A stretch of DNA of 64,000 nt from Catenuloplanes niger (GTDB lineage: Bacteria > Actinomycetota > Actinomycetes > Mycobacteriales > Micromonosporaceae): contig NZ_JAVDYC010000001.1 of the NCBI RefSeq assembly GCF_031458255.1, positions 1,993,001-2,057,000 on the forward strand. Direction: 5' to 3'. The number at the start of each line of letters is the position of its first letter. Position 1 is the stretch's first letter. The notes under the pieces were generated by a model. That model had not been told where the DNA came from, ran no database searches, and was given only the letters and a program-made list of their open reading frames with translations. This document shows, piece by piece, positions 49,331 through 58,440 of this stretch. The position numbers and the translations under genes were made by a program.

Positions 49331-51094
49331 TCAGCGCGTCTGCTCGAGCCAGCTCGCGTACAGCCGGCCGTACACCGAATCGGGGTCCTTGAGCAGTTCG
49401 TCGTGGTGGCCGCGCTGCACGATCCGGCCCGCGTCGAAGACCAGCACCTCGTCCGCGGCCTGCGCGGTGGACAGCCGGTGCGCGATCGCGATCGTGGTCC
49501 GGCCGCGCGTCACGGTGTCCAGCGCGGCCTGCAACCGTACCTCGGTGGCCGGGTCGACCGCGGACGTCGCCTCGTCCAGCACCAGCAGGTCCGGGTCGGC
49601 GACGTACGCCCGGGCCAGCGCCACCAGCTGCCGCTCCCCCACGCTCAGCGCCTCGCCGCGCTCGCCGACCCGGGTCTCGATCCCGGCCGGCAGCGCGCCC
49701 AGCCAGTCGGCCAGCCCCAGCTCCGCGAACGCGGACACCAGTTCGGCGTCGGTCAGCGACGGCCGGGCGAACCGGACGTTCTCCGCGATCGTGGCGTCGA
49801 ACAGGAACCCGTCCTGCGGCACCATCACCACCCGGGACCGCAGCGAGTCGAACCGGACCGTGGTCAGCGGCGTGCCGGACAGCAGCACCCGTCCCGCCGT
49901 CGGGTCCATCAGCCGGGTCAGCAGCTTCGCGAACGTGGTCTTGCCGCTGCCGGTCTCGCCGACCACCGCCACCTTGGTCTTCGCCGCGATCTCCACCCGC
50001 ACGTCGGTGAGCACCCGCGGCCCGTCCGGGTAGTGGAAGTTGACCGCGTCGAAGCCCACGTCCAGCGGCCCGGCCGGCAGCTCGACGCCCCGCGTGCCCG
50101 GGTCGGCCACGTCCGGCTCGATGTCCAGCACGTCCAGCACCCGGCGCCAGCCCGCGATCGCGTTCTGCGCCTCGTTGAGCATCTCGGTCGCCATCTGCAC
50201 CGGCTGGATGAACAGCGTGACCAGGAACAGGTACGCGGTGAGCTGGCCGATCGTCACGTCGCCGCCGACACCGAGCGCCACGCCCGCGCAGACCACGCCG
50301 GCCAGCGCCAGCCCGGTCGCGACCTCGCCGGTGGAGAAGCTGGTGACGCTGGTGCGCATCGCGTACTGCTGGCGGGTGCGCACGTCGCCGATGGCCTTGT
50401 CGAGCCGGGCCTCGGTGCGGCCGGAGATGCCGTACGCCCGGATCACCGCGGCGCCGACCACGCTCTCCGACACCACGGCCAGCATCGCGGCCATCCGCGC
50501 GCGGACCTCGCCGTACGCCACCGCGAGCCGCTTCTGGTAGGCCCGGATCACGATCACGGCCGGCACGAACGCGGCGAACACCACGAGCGTGAGCTGCCAC
50601 GAGTAGATCGTCATCACCACGGTGGTGACGATCAGCTGGCCGCCGCTGACGATCAGCTGCACGCCGCCCATCTGCAGGAACGTGGTGATCTGGTCGACGT
50701 CGCTGGTCACCCGGGAGACCAGCGAGCCACGCCGCTCGGACTGCTGGTGCAGCATGGACAGGTCGTGCACGTGCCGGAACGTGCGCACCCGCAGCCCGGC
50801 CAGCGCGGTCTCGCTGACCGTGAACAGCCGGCGCATCATCCAGTAACCGCTGGCCGTGGTGACCACCAGCACCGCCAGCGTGGTACCGGCGATGATCGCG
50901 ACGGTCCCGACGTGCGGTCCGCCGGGCGCGGTGATGCCCCGGTCGATGCCCTGCTGGATCGCGATCGGCGCGGCGACCCGGCCGATCATCGACACCAGCG
51001 CGAGCGCGAGCGTGCCGGCCAGCCCGGCGCGCAGCTCCGGCGACAGCGCCAGCCCGCGTTTGAACGTGGCGAACGCGCCTGCTTTGTCAGTCAT
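49331..51094 (-). CDS. ABC exporter half-transporter, consensus-site subunit
   Basis: 587 residues: an ABC type-1 membrane domain (six helices, residues ~20-310; QSERRGSLVSRVTSDVDQIT in the coupling region) fused to an ATPase. Walker A is VVGETGSGKTTFAKLL, the signature is the non-canonical LSVGERQLVALAR, Walker B LLVLDEATSAVDP has the catalytic Glu, and the H-loop IAIAHRLST has His. Paired with the upstream gene (8-nt overlap), its Walker and H-loop residues make the active ATP site with the partner LSGGQ. It probably exports a drug, lipid or peptide. No TetR or resistance marker is adjacent. Confidence 0.93.
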   Translation of the reverse strand: MTDKAGAFATFKRGLALSPELRAGLAGTLALALVSMIGRVAAPIAIQQGIDRGITAPGGPHVGTVAIIAGTTLAVLVVTTASGYWMMRRLFTVSETALAGLRVRTFRHVHDLSMLHQQSERRGSLVSRVTSDVDQITTFLQMGGVQLIVSGGQLIVTTVVMTIYSWQLTLVVFAAFVPAVIVIRAYQKRLAVAYGEVRARMAAMLAVVSESVVGAAVIRAYGISGRTEARLDKAIGDVRTRQQYAMRTSVTSFSTGEVATGLALAGVVCAGVALGVGGDVTIGQLTAYLFLVTLFIQPVQMATEMLNEAQNAIAGWRRVLDVLDIEPDVADPGTRGVELPAGPLDVGFDAVNFHYPDGPRVLTDVRVEIAAKTKVAVVGETGSGKTTFAKLLTRLMDPTAGRVLLSGTPLTTVRFDSLRSRVVMVPQDGFLFDATIAENVRFARPSLTDAELVSAFAELGLADWLGALPAGIETRVGERGEALSVGERQLVALARAYVADPDLLVLDEATSAVDPATEVRLQAALDTVTRGRTTIAIAHRLSTAQAADEVLVFDAGRIVQRGHHDELLKDPDSVYGRLYASWLEQTR

Positions 51095-52889
51095 CGAGCG
51101 CTTCCGCCTTCTCGTACGCGGTGACCAGGTCCTTGTAGCCGGGCACGGTGGCCAGCAGTTCGGTGTGCGTGCCGCGCGCCACGACGCGGCCGCTCTCCAG
51201 GTAGACGACCTCGTCGGCGAGCGCGATTGTGGCCCGCCGGTACGCGACGACCAGGATGCTCGCGCCCTCGCCGGCGGCGGAGCGCAGCGCGCCGAGGATG
51301 GCCGCCTCCACCCGCGGGTCGACCGCGCTGGTGGCGTCGTCCAGGATCAGCAGCCGGGGCTTGCCGGCCAGCGCGCGGGCCAGCGTGATCCGCTGCCGCT
51401 GCCCGCCGGAGAGCGACGTGCCGCGCTCGCCGACCTCGGTGCCCAGCGACTCGGGCAGCCCGGCGACGAACGAGTCGATCTGGGCGAGCCGCAGCGCGGC
51501 CCAGACCTCGGCGTCGTCCGCGGCCGGCCGGTCCAGCGCGATGTTGGCCCGGATCGTGTCGTCGAACACGAACGGCAGCTGCGGGACCAGCGCGACACTG
51601 CGCGCGAGCGCCTCGGCGGTGAGCGTGCGCAGGTCGGCGCCGTCCAGCCGGACCGTGCCGGAGTCCGGGTCGACGAGCCGGACGGCCAGCGACGCGATCG
51701 TGGACTTGCCGGAGCCGGTCGGCCCGACCAGCGCGACCGTCTTCCCCCGCGGGACCGTCAGCGAGACGTCGCGCAGCACCGGCTCGCCGTCGACGTAGCG
51801 GAACCCGACGTCCTCGAAGTCCAGCGTGGCCGGGACCGCCCGGTCGAGATCCTCGGTGCCGTAGCGGGTGGAGCCCTCGGCCGCGAGCACCGCGTGCACC
51901 CGGTCGTAGCCGGCGACGCCGCGCGGCATGTCGCCGACCAGCCACGCGATCGCGCGCAGCGGGAACGCCAGCACGGTGAACAGGAACGCGACGCTGACCA
52001 GCTGGGACACCGTGATCGCGCCGGAGCTGAGCCGCCAGGTGCCGAGCAGCAGCACCGCGACCGTGCCGACGCTGGGCAGCGTGTCCATCACCGGGTCGAA
52101 GAGCCCGCGCAGCCGCCCGACGCGGATCAGCCCGTCGCGCAGCTCACCGACCTTCGCGGCGAAGCGCGCGGTCTCCGCCGCCTCCTTGCCCATGGTCTTG
52201 ATGACGAGCGCGCCGTCGAAGCTCTCGTGCGCGATCTCGGCGACGCCGGCCCGCAGCCGCTGCGCGCGCATCTGCAGCGGCGACATCCGCCGGGAGTAGA
52301 AGATGTTCAGCGCGAACAGCGACGGGACCAGCACCAGGCCGACCAGGCCGAGCACCCAGTCGGTCCAGAGCACGCTGCCCAGCGCGCCGACCAGCATCAC
52401 CACCGTGCCGACCGCGAGCGGGAGCGGCGCGAACGGCTGGACCGCGGCCTCCACGTCGGAGGTGGCGGTGGACAGCAGCGAGCCGGCCGAGTTGCGCTGG
52501 TGCCAGGCCAGCGGCAGCTCCAGGTAGCGGCGGGTGATCCGTTCGCGGTATCCGGCCTGGAGCCGGAACATCATGGCGCCGGCCGCGAGCCGGCGGGCGA
52601 ACATGGCCGCGACCCGCAGTCCGCTGATGGCCAGCAGCACGGCCGCGGCCAGCGCGAGCGCGGCGGTGTTGATCCGGTCCTCCGCGAACGCGGGCGTGAC
52701 GACGCGACCGACGATCTCGCCGATCACGAACGCGTTGCCGACCAGCAGCGCGCCGTGCAGCACGCTGCCGGCCACCGAGATCGAGAACAGTCTCGGCTCG
52801 GCCGCGATGCCCTGCCCGAGAATGCCCAGGCCACGCCGCAGCACCGCGCCGCCGGTCCTGGTCATGTCCGCTGTGCTGGTGACACTCAC
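51087..52889 (-). CDS. ABC exporter half-transporter, degenerate-site subunit
   Basis: 600 residues: membrane domain (residues ~30-320) plus ATPase. Walker A VALVGPTGSGKSTIASLAVR and signature TSLSGGQRQRITLARALAG are canonical, but the catalytic Glu after Walker B is Asp (LLILDDATSAVDP) and the H-loop His is Tyr (SILVVAYRRATIAL). This is the usual pattern of a heterodimeric exporter with one non-hydrolysing site, as in TM287/288 or BmrCD. GTG 52889 follows GGGAG at 7 nt. It is the first gene of the pair. Confidence 0.93.
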   Translation of the reverse strand: MSVTSTADMTRTGGAVLRRGLGILGQGIAAEPRLFSISVAGSVLHGALLVGNAFVIGEIVGRVVTPAFAEDRINTAALALAAAVLLAISGLRVAAMFARRLAAGAMMFRLQAGYRERITRRYLELPLAWHQRNSAGSLLSTATSDVEAAVQPFAPLPLAVGTVVMLVGALGSVLWTDWVLGLVGLVLVPSLFALNIFYSRRMSPLQMRAQRLRAGVAEIAHESFDGALVIKTMGKEAAETARFAAKVGELRDGLIRVGRLRGLFDPVMDTLPSVGTVAVLLLGTWRLSSGAITVSQLVSVAFLFTVLAFPLRAIAWLVGDMPRGVAGYDRVHAVLAAEGSTRYGTEDLDRAVPATLDFEDVGFRYVDGEPVLRDVSLTVPRGKTVALVGPTGSGKSTIASLAVRLVDPDSGTVRLDGADLRTLTAEALARSVALVPQLPFVFDDTIRANIALDRPAADDAEVWAALRLAQIDSFVAGLPESLGTEVGERGTSLSGGQRQRITLARALAGKPRLLILDDATSAVDPRVEAAILGALRSAAGEGASILVVAYRRATIALADEVVYLESGRVVARGTHTELLATVPGYKDLVTAYEKAEALDD

Positions 52890-53037
52890 CCCGTTGCTCC
52901 CCCGCCCCGGTCGCGCTCGTCGCGGCCCACCGGCCGGTAAGCGTTACAACCGTTTCAATCCCTTACCAATGTTTACTCCTGCACTCGCTGTGCCCACCGA
53001 CCGCCCCTCTGTAATGCGGTTCACAGGCATTCGGCTC

Positions 53038-53050
53038 TAGGATCGTTCGC
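53038..53050 (+). promoter_or_regulatory. -10 element of a probable leaderless promoter
   Basis: TAGGAT (53038-53043) lies 7 nt before ATG 53051, and no Shine-Dalgarno is present, so the TIGR03085 gene is probably translated from a leaderless mRNA. Confidence 0.45.
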
Positions 53051-53680
53051 ATGACGCGTCATTCGCTGACCGAACGAACGGCGCTAGCCGATCTTCTGCT
53101 CGACGTCGGCCCGGACGCCCCCACGCTCTGCACCGGCTGGACGGCCCGGGACCTCGCCGCCCACCTGGTCGTCCGGGACCGCGCACCGCTCGCCTCGATG
53201 GGCAACTTCATCAAACCCCTGCACGGGTACGGTGAGCGCGTCCGGCTGCGGACCGCCGCGCTGCCCTATCCGGAGCTGGTCGCGCGGGTGCGGACGGCGC
53301 CGTGGTGGAGCCCGACGAGCAACCCGGTGGCCGACCCGGCCGCGAACACCGGCGAGTTCTTCATCCACCACGAGGACGTCCGGCGCGGCGCGCCCGGCTG
53401 GCAGCCCCGCACGCTCGACCCGGAGCTGGACGCGAAGCTGTGGAGCAACGCCCGCTTCTTCAGCCGGCTGGCGCTGCGGCGGTTCCCGGCCGCGCTGACC
53501 GTGGTCGCGCCCGGCCACGGTGAGTTCACCGGCGGCGCGGGCGGTGAGCCGGTGCGCCTGATCGGCTCTCCCGGCGAGCTGGTGCTGTTCATCTCGGGCC
53601 GGCAGCGGGCCGCCCGGGTGCAGATCGACGGCCCGGCCGCGCTGGCCGACCGGCTGCGCACCGGCTCGTTCACGCTCTGA
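53051..53680 (+). CDS. TIGR03085-family (DinB/maleylpyruvate isomerase-like) protein
   Basis: 209 residues. The N-terminus has the four-helix mycothiol-dependent-type metal-binding fold: LCTGWTARDLAAHLVVRDRA carries the first His, and FFIHHEDVRRGAPGWQPRTL carries the HHED motif that completes the metal site. The C-terminal lobe (from FPAALTVVAPGHGEF to GPAALADRLRTG) is the MDMPI_C-like domain. Such proteins use mycothiol as cofactor in actinobacteria; the reaction of this subgroup is not known. It is a single gene with a leaderless-type promoter, and its stop region is triplicated. Confidence 0.85.
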   Translation: MTRHSLTERTALADLLLDVGPDAPTLCTGWTARDLAAHLVVRDRAPLASMGNFIKPLHGYGERVRLRTAALPYPELVARVRTAPWWSPTSNPVADPAANTGEFFIHHEDVRRGAPGWQPRTLDPELDAKLWSNARFFSRLALRRFPAALTVVAPGHGEFTGGAGGEPVRLIGSPGELVLFISGRQRAARVQIDGPAALADRLRTGSFTL

Positions 53681-53739
53681 GGCCCGCGGCCTCGTTCACG
53701 CCCTGAGGCCCGCGGCCTCGTTCACGCCCTGAGGCCCGC
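53662..53739 (+). repeat. 26-bp tandem repeat copying the TIGR03085 stop codon
   Basis: The last codons plus TGA and the following GGCCCGC are present three times (unit 26 bp; TGA at 53678, 53704 and 53730). Copies 2 and 3 are identical; copy 1 differs by two or three bases. Since 26 is not divisible by three, the copies are in different frames. Confidence 0.88.
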
Positions 53740-53779
53740 GGCGCGGGTGCGCGCCACGGGCCCCTCGGTGCGGAGACGG

Positions 53780-55003
53780 TCAGTTGACCACGTAGAGCAG
53801 GCGGTTCGGGGAGCCGGTGCCGGGGCTGGTCACCACGTTCGGCGTGGAGTTGTTGACCAGGTAGTCGCGCACCTGCGCCGGGGTGTAGGCGGGGTTGGCC
53901 GACAGCACCAGCGCGGCCGCGCCGGCCACGTGCGGCGCCGCCATCGACGTACCGCTGATCGTGCTGGTGGCCGAGGTGCTGGTGTACCAGGCCGACGTGA
54001 TCGACGAGCCCGGCGCGAAGATGTCCAGGCAGGTACCGTAGTTCGAGTACGACGCGCGCGCGTCCGTGTTCGTGGTGGCGCCGACCGTGATGCCGGCGGC
54101 GACCCGGGCCGGCGAGGAGTTGCACGCGTTCGCGTTGCTGTTGCCGGCCGCGAGGCTGAACGTGATGCCGGCCGAGATGGCCGAGTTGACCGCGTTGTCC
54201 AGCGTGGTGCTGACGCCGCCGCCGAGGCTCATGTTCGCCACCGCCGGCTTGACCGCGTTGGTGCGCACCCAGTTGATGCCGTTGACCACGCCGGTGGTGG
54301 TGCCGCCGCCGGAGCAGTCCAGCACCCGCACCGCGACCAGCTGCACGGCCTTGGCCACGCCGTACGTGGAGCCGCCGATCGTGCCGGCGACGTGCGTGCC
54401 GTGCCCGTTGCAGTCGGTGGCGTTGCTGTCGTTGCTGACGAAGTCGTACCCGCTGACCGCGCGCCCGCCGAACTGCGAGTGCGTGGTCAGGATGCCGGTG
54501 TCCAGCACGTACGCCCGCACGTTGCTCGCCGTGTTCGGGTAGGTGTACGTGGTCGACAGCGGCCGCGCCCGCTGGTCGATCCGGTCGATGCCCCAGGTCG
54601 CGTTCGTCTGGGTGGCCTCGGTCGAGAACCGCTGGTCCTGCTCGACGTAGGCGACCGCCGGGTTCGCCGCGAGCCGCTGCGCCTCGGCCGCGGACATGCC
54701 GGCGTGGAAGCCGCTCACCGCGCCGGACCAGGTCTGCTTCACGTCGGCGCCGTACGCCGCGGCCAGGCTCTTCGCGGTGCCGGGCACGGAGGCCCGGGCC
54801 TTCGCGGTGCCGGGCGCACCGGCCGCGGTGTCCTTGAACACCACCAGGTAGCTGCCGTCGATCGCGGCTTCGGCGCCGGCGTACCGGACCTCGCCCTTCG
54901 GGGCCGCGCTGGCCGGGCTGCCCGCGGTCAGCGAGACGGCCGCGACCGCGGCGAACAGGCCCAGAGCCGCGAGGGTACGGCCGGGGGTGCGGGGGGTCGT
55001 CAT
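53780..55003 (-). CDS. Secreted subtilisin-like serine protease (S8) with I9 propeptide
   Basis: 407 residues. Signal peptide ~1-33 (LAALGLFAAVAAVSLTAG, cleavage after SPASAA), I9 inhibitor propeptide ~48-127 (GSYLVVFKDT...NPAVAYVEQDQ), and a proteinase-K-like catalytic domain. Asp168 is in VLDTGI, His201 in GHGTHVAG and Ser353 in GTSMAAPH; the oxyanion Asn is in LAAGNSNANAC. Four or more cysteines suggest disulfides. No C-terminal P-domain is present. ATG 55003 follows GGGAGG. The leader contains the palindrome CACCGATCGGTG (55024-55035), and a minus-strand TACGAT at 55053-55058 may be its -10. It should act outside the cell on proteins. Confidence 0.94.
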   Translation of the reverse strand: MTTPRTPGRTLAALGLFAAVAAVSLTAGSPASAAPKGEVRYAGAEAAIDGSYLVVFKDTAAGAPGTAKARASVPGTAKSLAAAYGADVKQTWSGAVSGFHAGMSAAEAQRLAANPAVAYVEQDQRFSTEATQTNATWGIDRIDQRARPLSTTYTYPNTASNVRAYVLDTGILTTHSQFGGRAVSGYDFVSNDSNATDCNGHGTHVAGTIGGSTYGVAKAVQLVAVRVLDCSGGGTTTGVVNGINWVRTNAVKPAVANMSLGGGVSTTLDNAVNSAISAGITFSLAAGNSNANACNSSPARVAAGITVGATTNTDARASYSNYGTCLDIFAPGSSITSAWYTSTSATSTISGTSMAAPHVAGAAALVLSANPAYTPAQVRDYLVNNSTPNVVTSPGTGSPNRLLYVVN

Positions 55004-55278
55004 GGAGTCCTCCCAGAGATCGGCACCGATCGGTGATCGGAGTCGGTGCGCAGATCGTAGGGAGCGAATCGGGCAGTCCTCCCATCTCGCTCCGGTCATA
55101 TCGTCTGAACTGGGTGTTACCTCGGAGGGTGTCGATGCCGATCGGCCGTCGCCCTGCACATGGCTTCCAAGCTGTGCCGATTCGGGTCTCGACGAAACAG
55201 CGCCCCGGCCATACCCTTCGGTAACACAGAATTTACGAGACGCCGGTCACGTTCACATACCCACCTGAGGCGGCCCAT
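55004..55278. promoter_or_regulatory. Divergent promoter region between protease and acyl-CoA ligase
   Basis: This 275-bp gap serves both genes. Besides the protease leader palindrome, GTGTTACC (55114-55121) recurs as the complementary GGTAACAC (55220-55227), 99 bp apart, possible paired sites for one regulator. No gene is seen. Confidence 0.35.
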
Positions 55279-57105
55279 ATGACCCTTGACGTTCCTTACC
55301 GGTCAATTGCGGACATGTTGCTCCAGCGGGTGGCGAAGACGCCCGACCGGCACGCGTTCGCCCATCCGAGCGCGGACGATTCCGGCCCGGTCTGGCTGAG
55401 CTGGGCGCAGGTCGGCGAGCGGACCTCCGCGATCGCGGCCGGCGTGCGGGCGCTCGGCATCGGCGGCGAGGACCGGGTCGCGATCCTCTCCACCACCCGC
55501 CTCGAGTGGGTGCTCGCCGACCTCGGCGTGATGCTCGCCGGCGGCGCCACCACCACGGTCTACCCCACCACGGAGCCGGCCGACGCCGCGTTCATCGTCG
55601 GCGACTCCGGCTCCAAGGTGCTGATCGCGGAGAACCCGGAGCAGGCCCGCAAGATCATCGGTGCCGACCTGCCCGCGCTCACCCACGTCGTCCTGATCGA
55701 CGGCGAGCCGGACGCGGCCGCGGCCGTACCGCAGCTCACGCTCGCCGACCTGGAGGCGACGGGCCGGGCCACGCTGGCCGCGGACCCGTCGCTGATCGAG
55801 CGCGTGGTCGCGAACATCGCGCCGGAACACCTGGCCACGCTGATCTACACGTCCGGCACCACCGGCCGACCCAAGGGCGTGGAGCTGCTGCACCGCGGCT
55901 GGACCTGGGAGGGCGTGGCGCAGGCGCAGCTCGGCCTGCTGCTCGAGACCGACCTGCAGTACCTCTGGCTGCCGCTGTCCCACTCGTTCGGCAAGTCGCT
56001 GATCTGCGGCATCATCCACGTCGGCGTGCCCACCTACGTGGACGGCCGGGTCGACAAGCTGATCGACATGCTCGCGGTGATCCGCCCGACGCTGATGTGC
56101 TCCGCGCCCCGGGTCTACGAGAAGGTCTACAACAAGGCCGTCACCAACGGCACCGGTGCCGGCGGACTGAAGGCGAAGATCTTCACCTGGGCCGTCTCGG
56201 TCGGCAAGGAGAAGGTGGCGCACGAGCAGACCGGCATGGCGGTGCCGGCCACGCTGCGCGCCAAGTACGCGGTCGCGGAACGGCTGGTCTTCAGCAAGCT
56301 CCAGGCCCGGCTCGGCGGCCGCATGCGCGCGCTGGTCTCCGGCTCCGCCGCGCTCAGCCCGCAGATCGCCGAGTTCTTCGCGGCCGCGAACCTGCCGATC
56401 CTGGAGGGCTACGGCCTCACCGAGTCCAGCGCCGCCAACTTCGTCAACCGGCCGGAAAAGGTCAAGATCGGCACGGTCGGCAAGGCGCTCGGCGACCTGG
56501 AGTGCCGCATCGACTCCGACGGCGAGGTGCTGCTGCGCGGCACCCCCGTGATGCGCGGCTACCACAACCTCCCGGAGGAGACGGCCGCCGCGTTCACCGA
56601 GGACGGCTTCTTCCGCACCGGCGACATCGGCGAACTCGACGCGGACGGCTTCCTGAAGATCACCGACCGCAAGAAGGACCTGGTCAAGACGTCCGGCGGC
56701 AAGTACGTCGCGCCGTCGCACATCGAGGGCATGTTCAAGGCCATCTGCCCCTACACCTCACAGGTCGTGGTGATCGGCCAGTCCCGCAACTTCTGCACCA
56801 TGCTGATCGCCCTCGACCCGGACGCCATCACCGCGTGGGCCGCCGGTGGCCCGCACGCCGGCAAGCCGTACGCCGACATCGCCGCCTCCCCCGAGGTCAA
56901 GGCCATGGTCGACGACTACGTCCGCCAGCTCAACGACCAGCTCAACCGCTGGGAGACCATCAAGAAGTACACGATCCTGCACCGCGACCTGACCATCGAG
57001 GACGGCGAGATGACCCCGTCCCTGAAGATCAAGCGTCGCGTCGTCGAGGCCAACTTCTCCGACGAGATCGAAACCATGTACGAGGGCTCCCTGGCCCACC
57101 TCTGA
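55279..57105 (+). CDS. Long-chain fatty-acid-CoA ligase (FadD15-like)
   Basis: 608-residue ANL-superfamily enzyme activating fatty acids with ATP to acyl-AMP and then acyl-CoA. AMP-binding motif LIYTSGTTGRPKGVELLHRG (residues ~190-209), second motif LPILEGYGLTESSAANF, FRTGDIGELDADGFLKITDRKKDLVKTSGGK (shown here in part), and the C-terminal domain with KIKRRVVEANFSDEIE are all present. Length and motifs match the FadD15/LACS group. ATG 55279 is used after GAGGCGG. It is divergent from the secreted protease; no beta-oxidation genes are adjacent. Confidence 0.95.
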   Translation: MTLDVPYRSIADMLLQRVAKTPDRHAFAHPSADDSGPVWLSWAQVGERTSAIAAGVRALGIGGEDRVAILSTTRLEWVLADLGVMLAGGATTTVYPTTEPADAAFIVGDSGSKVLIAENPEQARKIIGADLPALTHVVLIDGEPDAAAAVPQLTLADLEATGRATLAADPSLIERVVANIAPEHLATLIYTSGTTGRPKGVELLHRGWTWEGVAQAQLGLLLETDLQYLWLPLSHSFGKSLICGIIHVGVPTYVDGRVDKLIDMLAVIRPTLMCSAPRVYEKVYNKAVTNGTGAGGLKAKIFTWAVSVGKEKVAHEQTGMAVPATLRAKYAVAERLVFSKLQARLGGRMRALVSGSAALSPQIAEFFAAANLPILEGYGLTESSAANFVNRPEKVKIGTVGKALGDLECRIDSDGEVLLRGTPVMRGYHNLPEETAAAFTEDGFFRTGDIGELDADGFLKITDRKKDLVKTSGGKYVAPSHIEGMFKAICPYTSQVVVIGQSRNFCTMLIALDPDAITAWAAGGPHAGKPYADIAASPEVKAMVDDYVRQLNDQLNRWETIKKYTILHRDLTIEDGEMTPSLKIKRRVVEANFSDEIETMYEGSLAHL

Positions 57106-57230
57106 CCACCCCCGACCCGGTCCGGCCCCGAGGCCGGACCGGGCCCGTCCCGCACGACGCGCTGCGACGGCGCGACCGGGTCACCGCCGAGGTGGCCATC
57201 GCCCCGGTCCCATCGCCCCGGTCCCAGCGC

Positions 57231-57339
57231 GCCTGCTACGACCGCGAGAGCTCGAGACACACGTCGCAACGCCACCTTGATCCGTCTGGCTCGCCGCCGC
57301 TGCGACGTGGTGTTCGCCATGCTCCGCGACGCATGGGCC
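57231..57339 (+). pseudogene. Remnant of an IS110-family transposase C-terminus
   Basis: One frame reads ACYDRES (57231-57251) and, after a frame change, the next reads RRNATLIRLARRRCDVVFAM and LRD. In IS110 transposases these are joined as AYYDRKR...(N)ALI.LARRRCDVL.AMLRDG near the C-terminus. Only ~110 bp survive and no start, ends or catalytic domain are present, so this is a decayed fragment. Confidence 0.6.
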
Positions 57340-57473
57340 CCCGCCGGCCACCGGCGCCCGGGACCGCACGAGATCAGCTCCACGCGCCCATGGCCACCGT
57401 GACGAGCACCAGAAAGGGCGATGACGCGTAAGCCACCGGCGCGAGTACGCGCCACCGCACACCACCGCCTTGA

Positions 57474-57767
57474 CCAGCACGTCTCCGGCATTCCCGGCCG
57501 AGCCCACGCGGCCGCGCCGCGACCGCCCCACTCGAAGGAAGCCGGCCGTGGCCCGGCGCGGCACGTGAGGCCCTCGACGCATGGCCCCGCTCCCTGCGCA
57601 ACCCCCATCACCGGCTGTTCGACCCGGCATACGGCTGCGGCGTCCTCGCCTGCTGCCCCGACTCGGTCGAGCTGCGCCGCATTCTGCACATCGTCATCCA
57701 CGTCCCACCCCGGCTCGGCGCCCGCACACTCCGCCGCCGCATCCCCGAACTCGACGACCGGTGGTGA
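57474..57767 (+). pseudogene. 3' remnant of a conserved actinobacterial hypothetical gene
   Basis: The frame is open from 57474 but has no credible start. From ~57561 it reads AREALDAWPRSLRNPHHRLF, DPAYGCGVLACCPDSVELRR, then ILHIVIHVPPRLGARTLRRR and IPELDDRW before a TGA at 57765. The cadence (helical protein with LRR...ELD ending) resembles the end of uncharacterised actinobacterial proteins of about 100-150 residues. The upstream 90 bp in this frame looks non-coding. Together with the transposase scrap next to it, this marks a decayed region. Confidence 0.5.
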
Positions 57768-57840
57768 CGGCGAGCCTTACCCCTCCGGCTCGATCTGCGG
57801 CCCACCCACCGGAACCATTGCGGCCCACCCAGCGGGGACC

Positions 57841-57900
57841 GGTCCGCCCGAGACCGGTCCGCCCGAGACCGGTCCACCCGAGACCGGTCCACCCGAGACC
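57841..57900 (+). repeat. 15-bp tandem repeat (x4)
   Basis: GGTCCGCCCGAGACC occurs twice and GGTCCACCCGAGACC twice in direct succession. The stretch 57768-58178 around it contains no gene I can support; a continuing open frame is due to the 15-bp period. Confidence 0.85.
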
Positions 57901-58178
57901 GGTCCGCGACCTGTCCCGAAATCGCGGTTGACGGAGATCACTCACACGGTCGGCGCCTCGTCCGGCCACCTCCGCAACCGCACGCGTCGAACTCGGCCGG
58001 GCGGCAGCGAACCCAGGAGCCGCGCGGGGCTGCGGGCCGGTCGACTGCCCGGTGCGTGTCGCCAACCGGAGCCGGGCGCTTCGCGCCCGAAATTTCGCGT
58101 TATAAGCGCCAACTGCTCGGTAGCTCACCAGCGGAGTCCGGATCGCTTGCCGCCCACCACGGGCCACCAGCGCCCAAC

Positions 58179-58247
58179 GATCATTGACCGATACAAAAAG
58201 TAGGTCAACTTCGATATTTGATCTACCTTTCGTATCGGTCAATGATC
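58179..58247. repeat. 25-bp inverted repeat with AT-rich loop
   Basis: The arms 58179-58203 and 58223-58247 both begin (outside in) GATCATTGACCGATAC and end GTAG, with two mismatches in 25; the 19-nt loop is AT-rich (TCGATATTTG). The whole 69-bp segment is far lower in GC than its surroundings. It could be a large hairpin terminator, a MITE-like insertion or the scar of a lost element. Coding of the short frames across it is not credible. Confidence 0.8.
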
Positions 58248-58392
58248 CATCCCGCGGGTTGGGTGCGGAGCGGGGGCGGACGCGGGTCGCAAGGCGTGAT
58301 GGGCTCGGTCCGTCGACGGTCGGGCGCTTGCCGGACATTCGGCATATCGGGCGAGACACGAAGTTTGTGCGTGACCAGGGCTGAAAGCCGAG

Positions 58393-58440
58393 AGCCGGGA
58401 GCCGGGAGCCGGGAGCCGGGAGCCGGGAGCCGGGAGCCGG
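58393..58440 (+). repeat. Heptanucleotide microsatellite (AGCCGGG)n
   Basis: Six perfect AGCCGGG units plus a seventh ending in C. It is intergenic, 150 bp beyond the inverted repeat, and a likely length-variable locus. Confidence 0.9.

Noticed and set aside
57421-58203. A 260-codon plus-strand frame
   Set aside because: Codon usage and composition do not fit a gene; the 15-bp (GPPET) repeats keep it open, and a better-looking gene fragment lies in a different frame.
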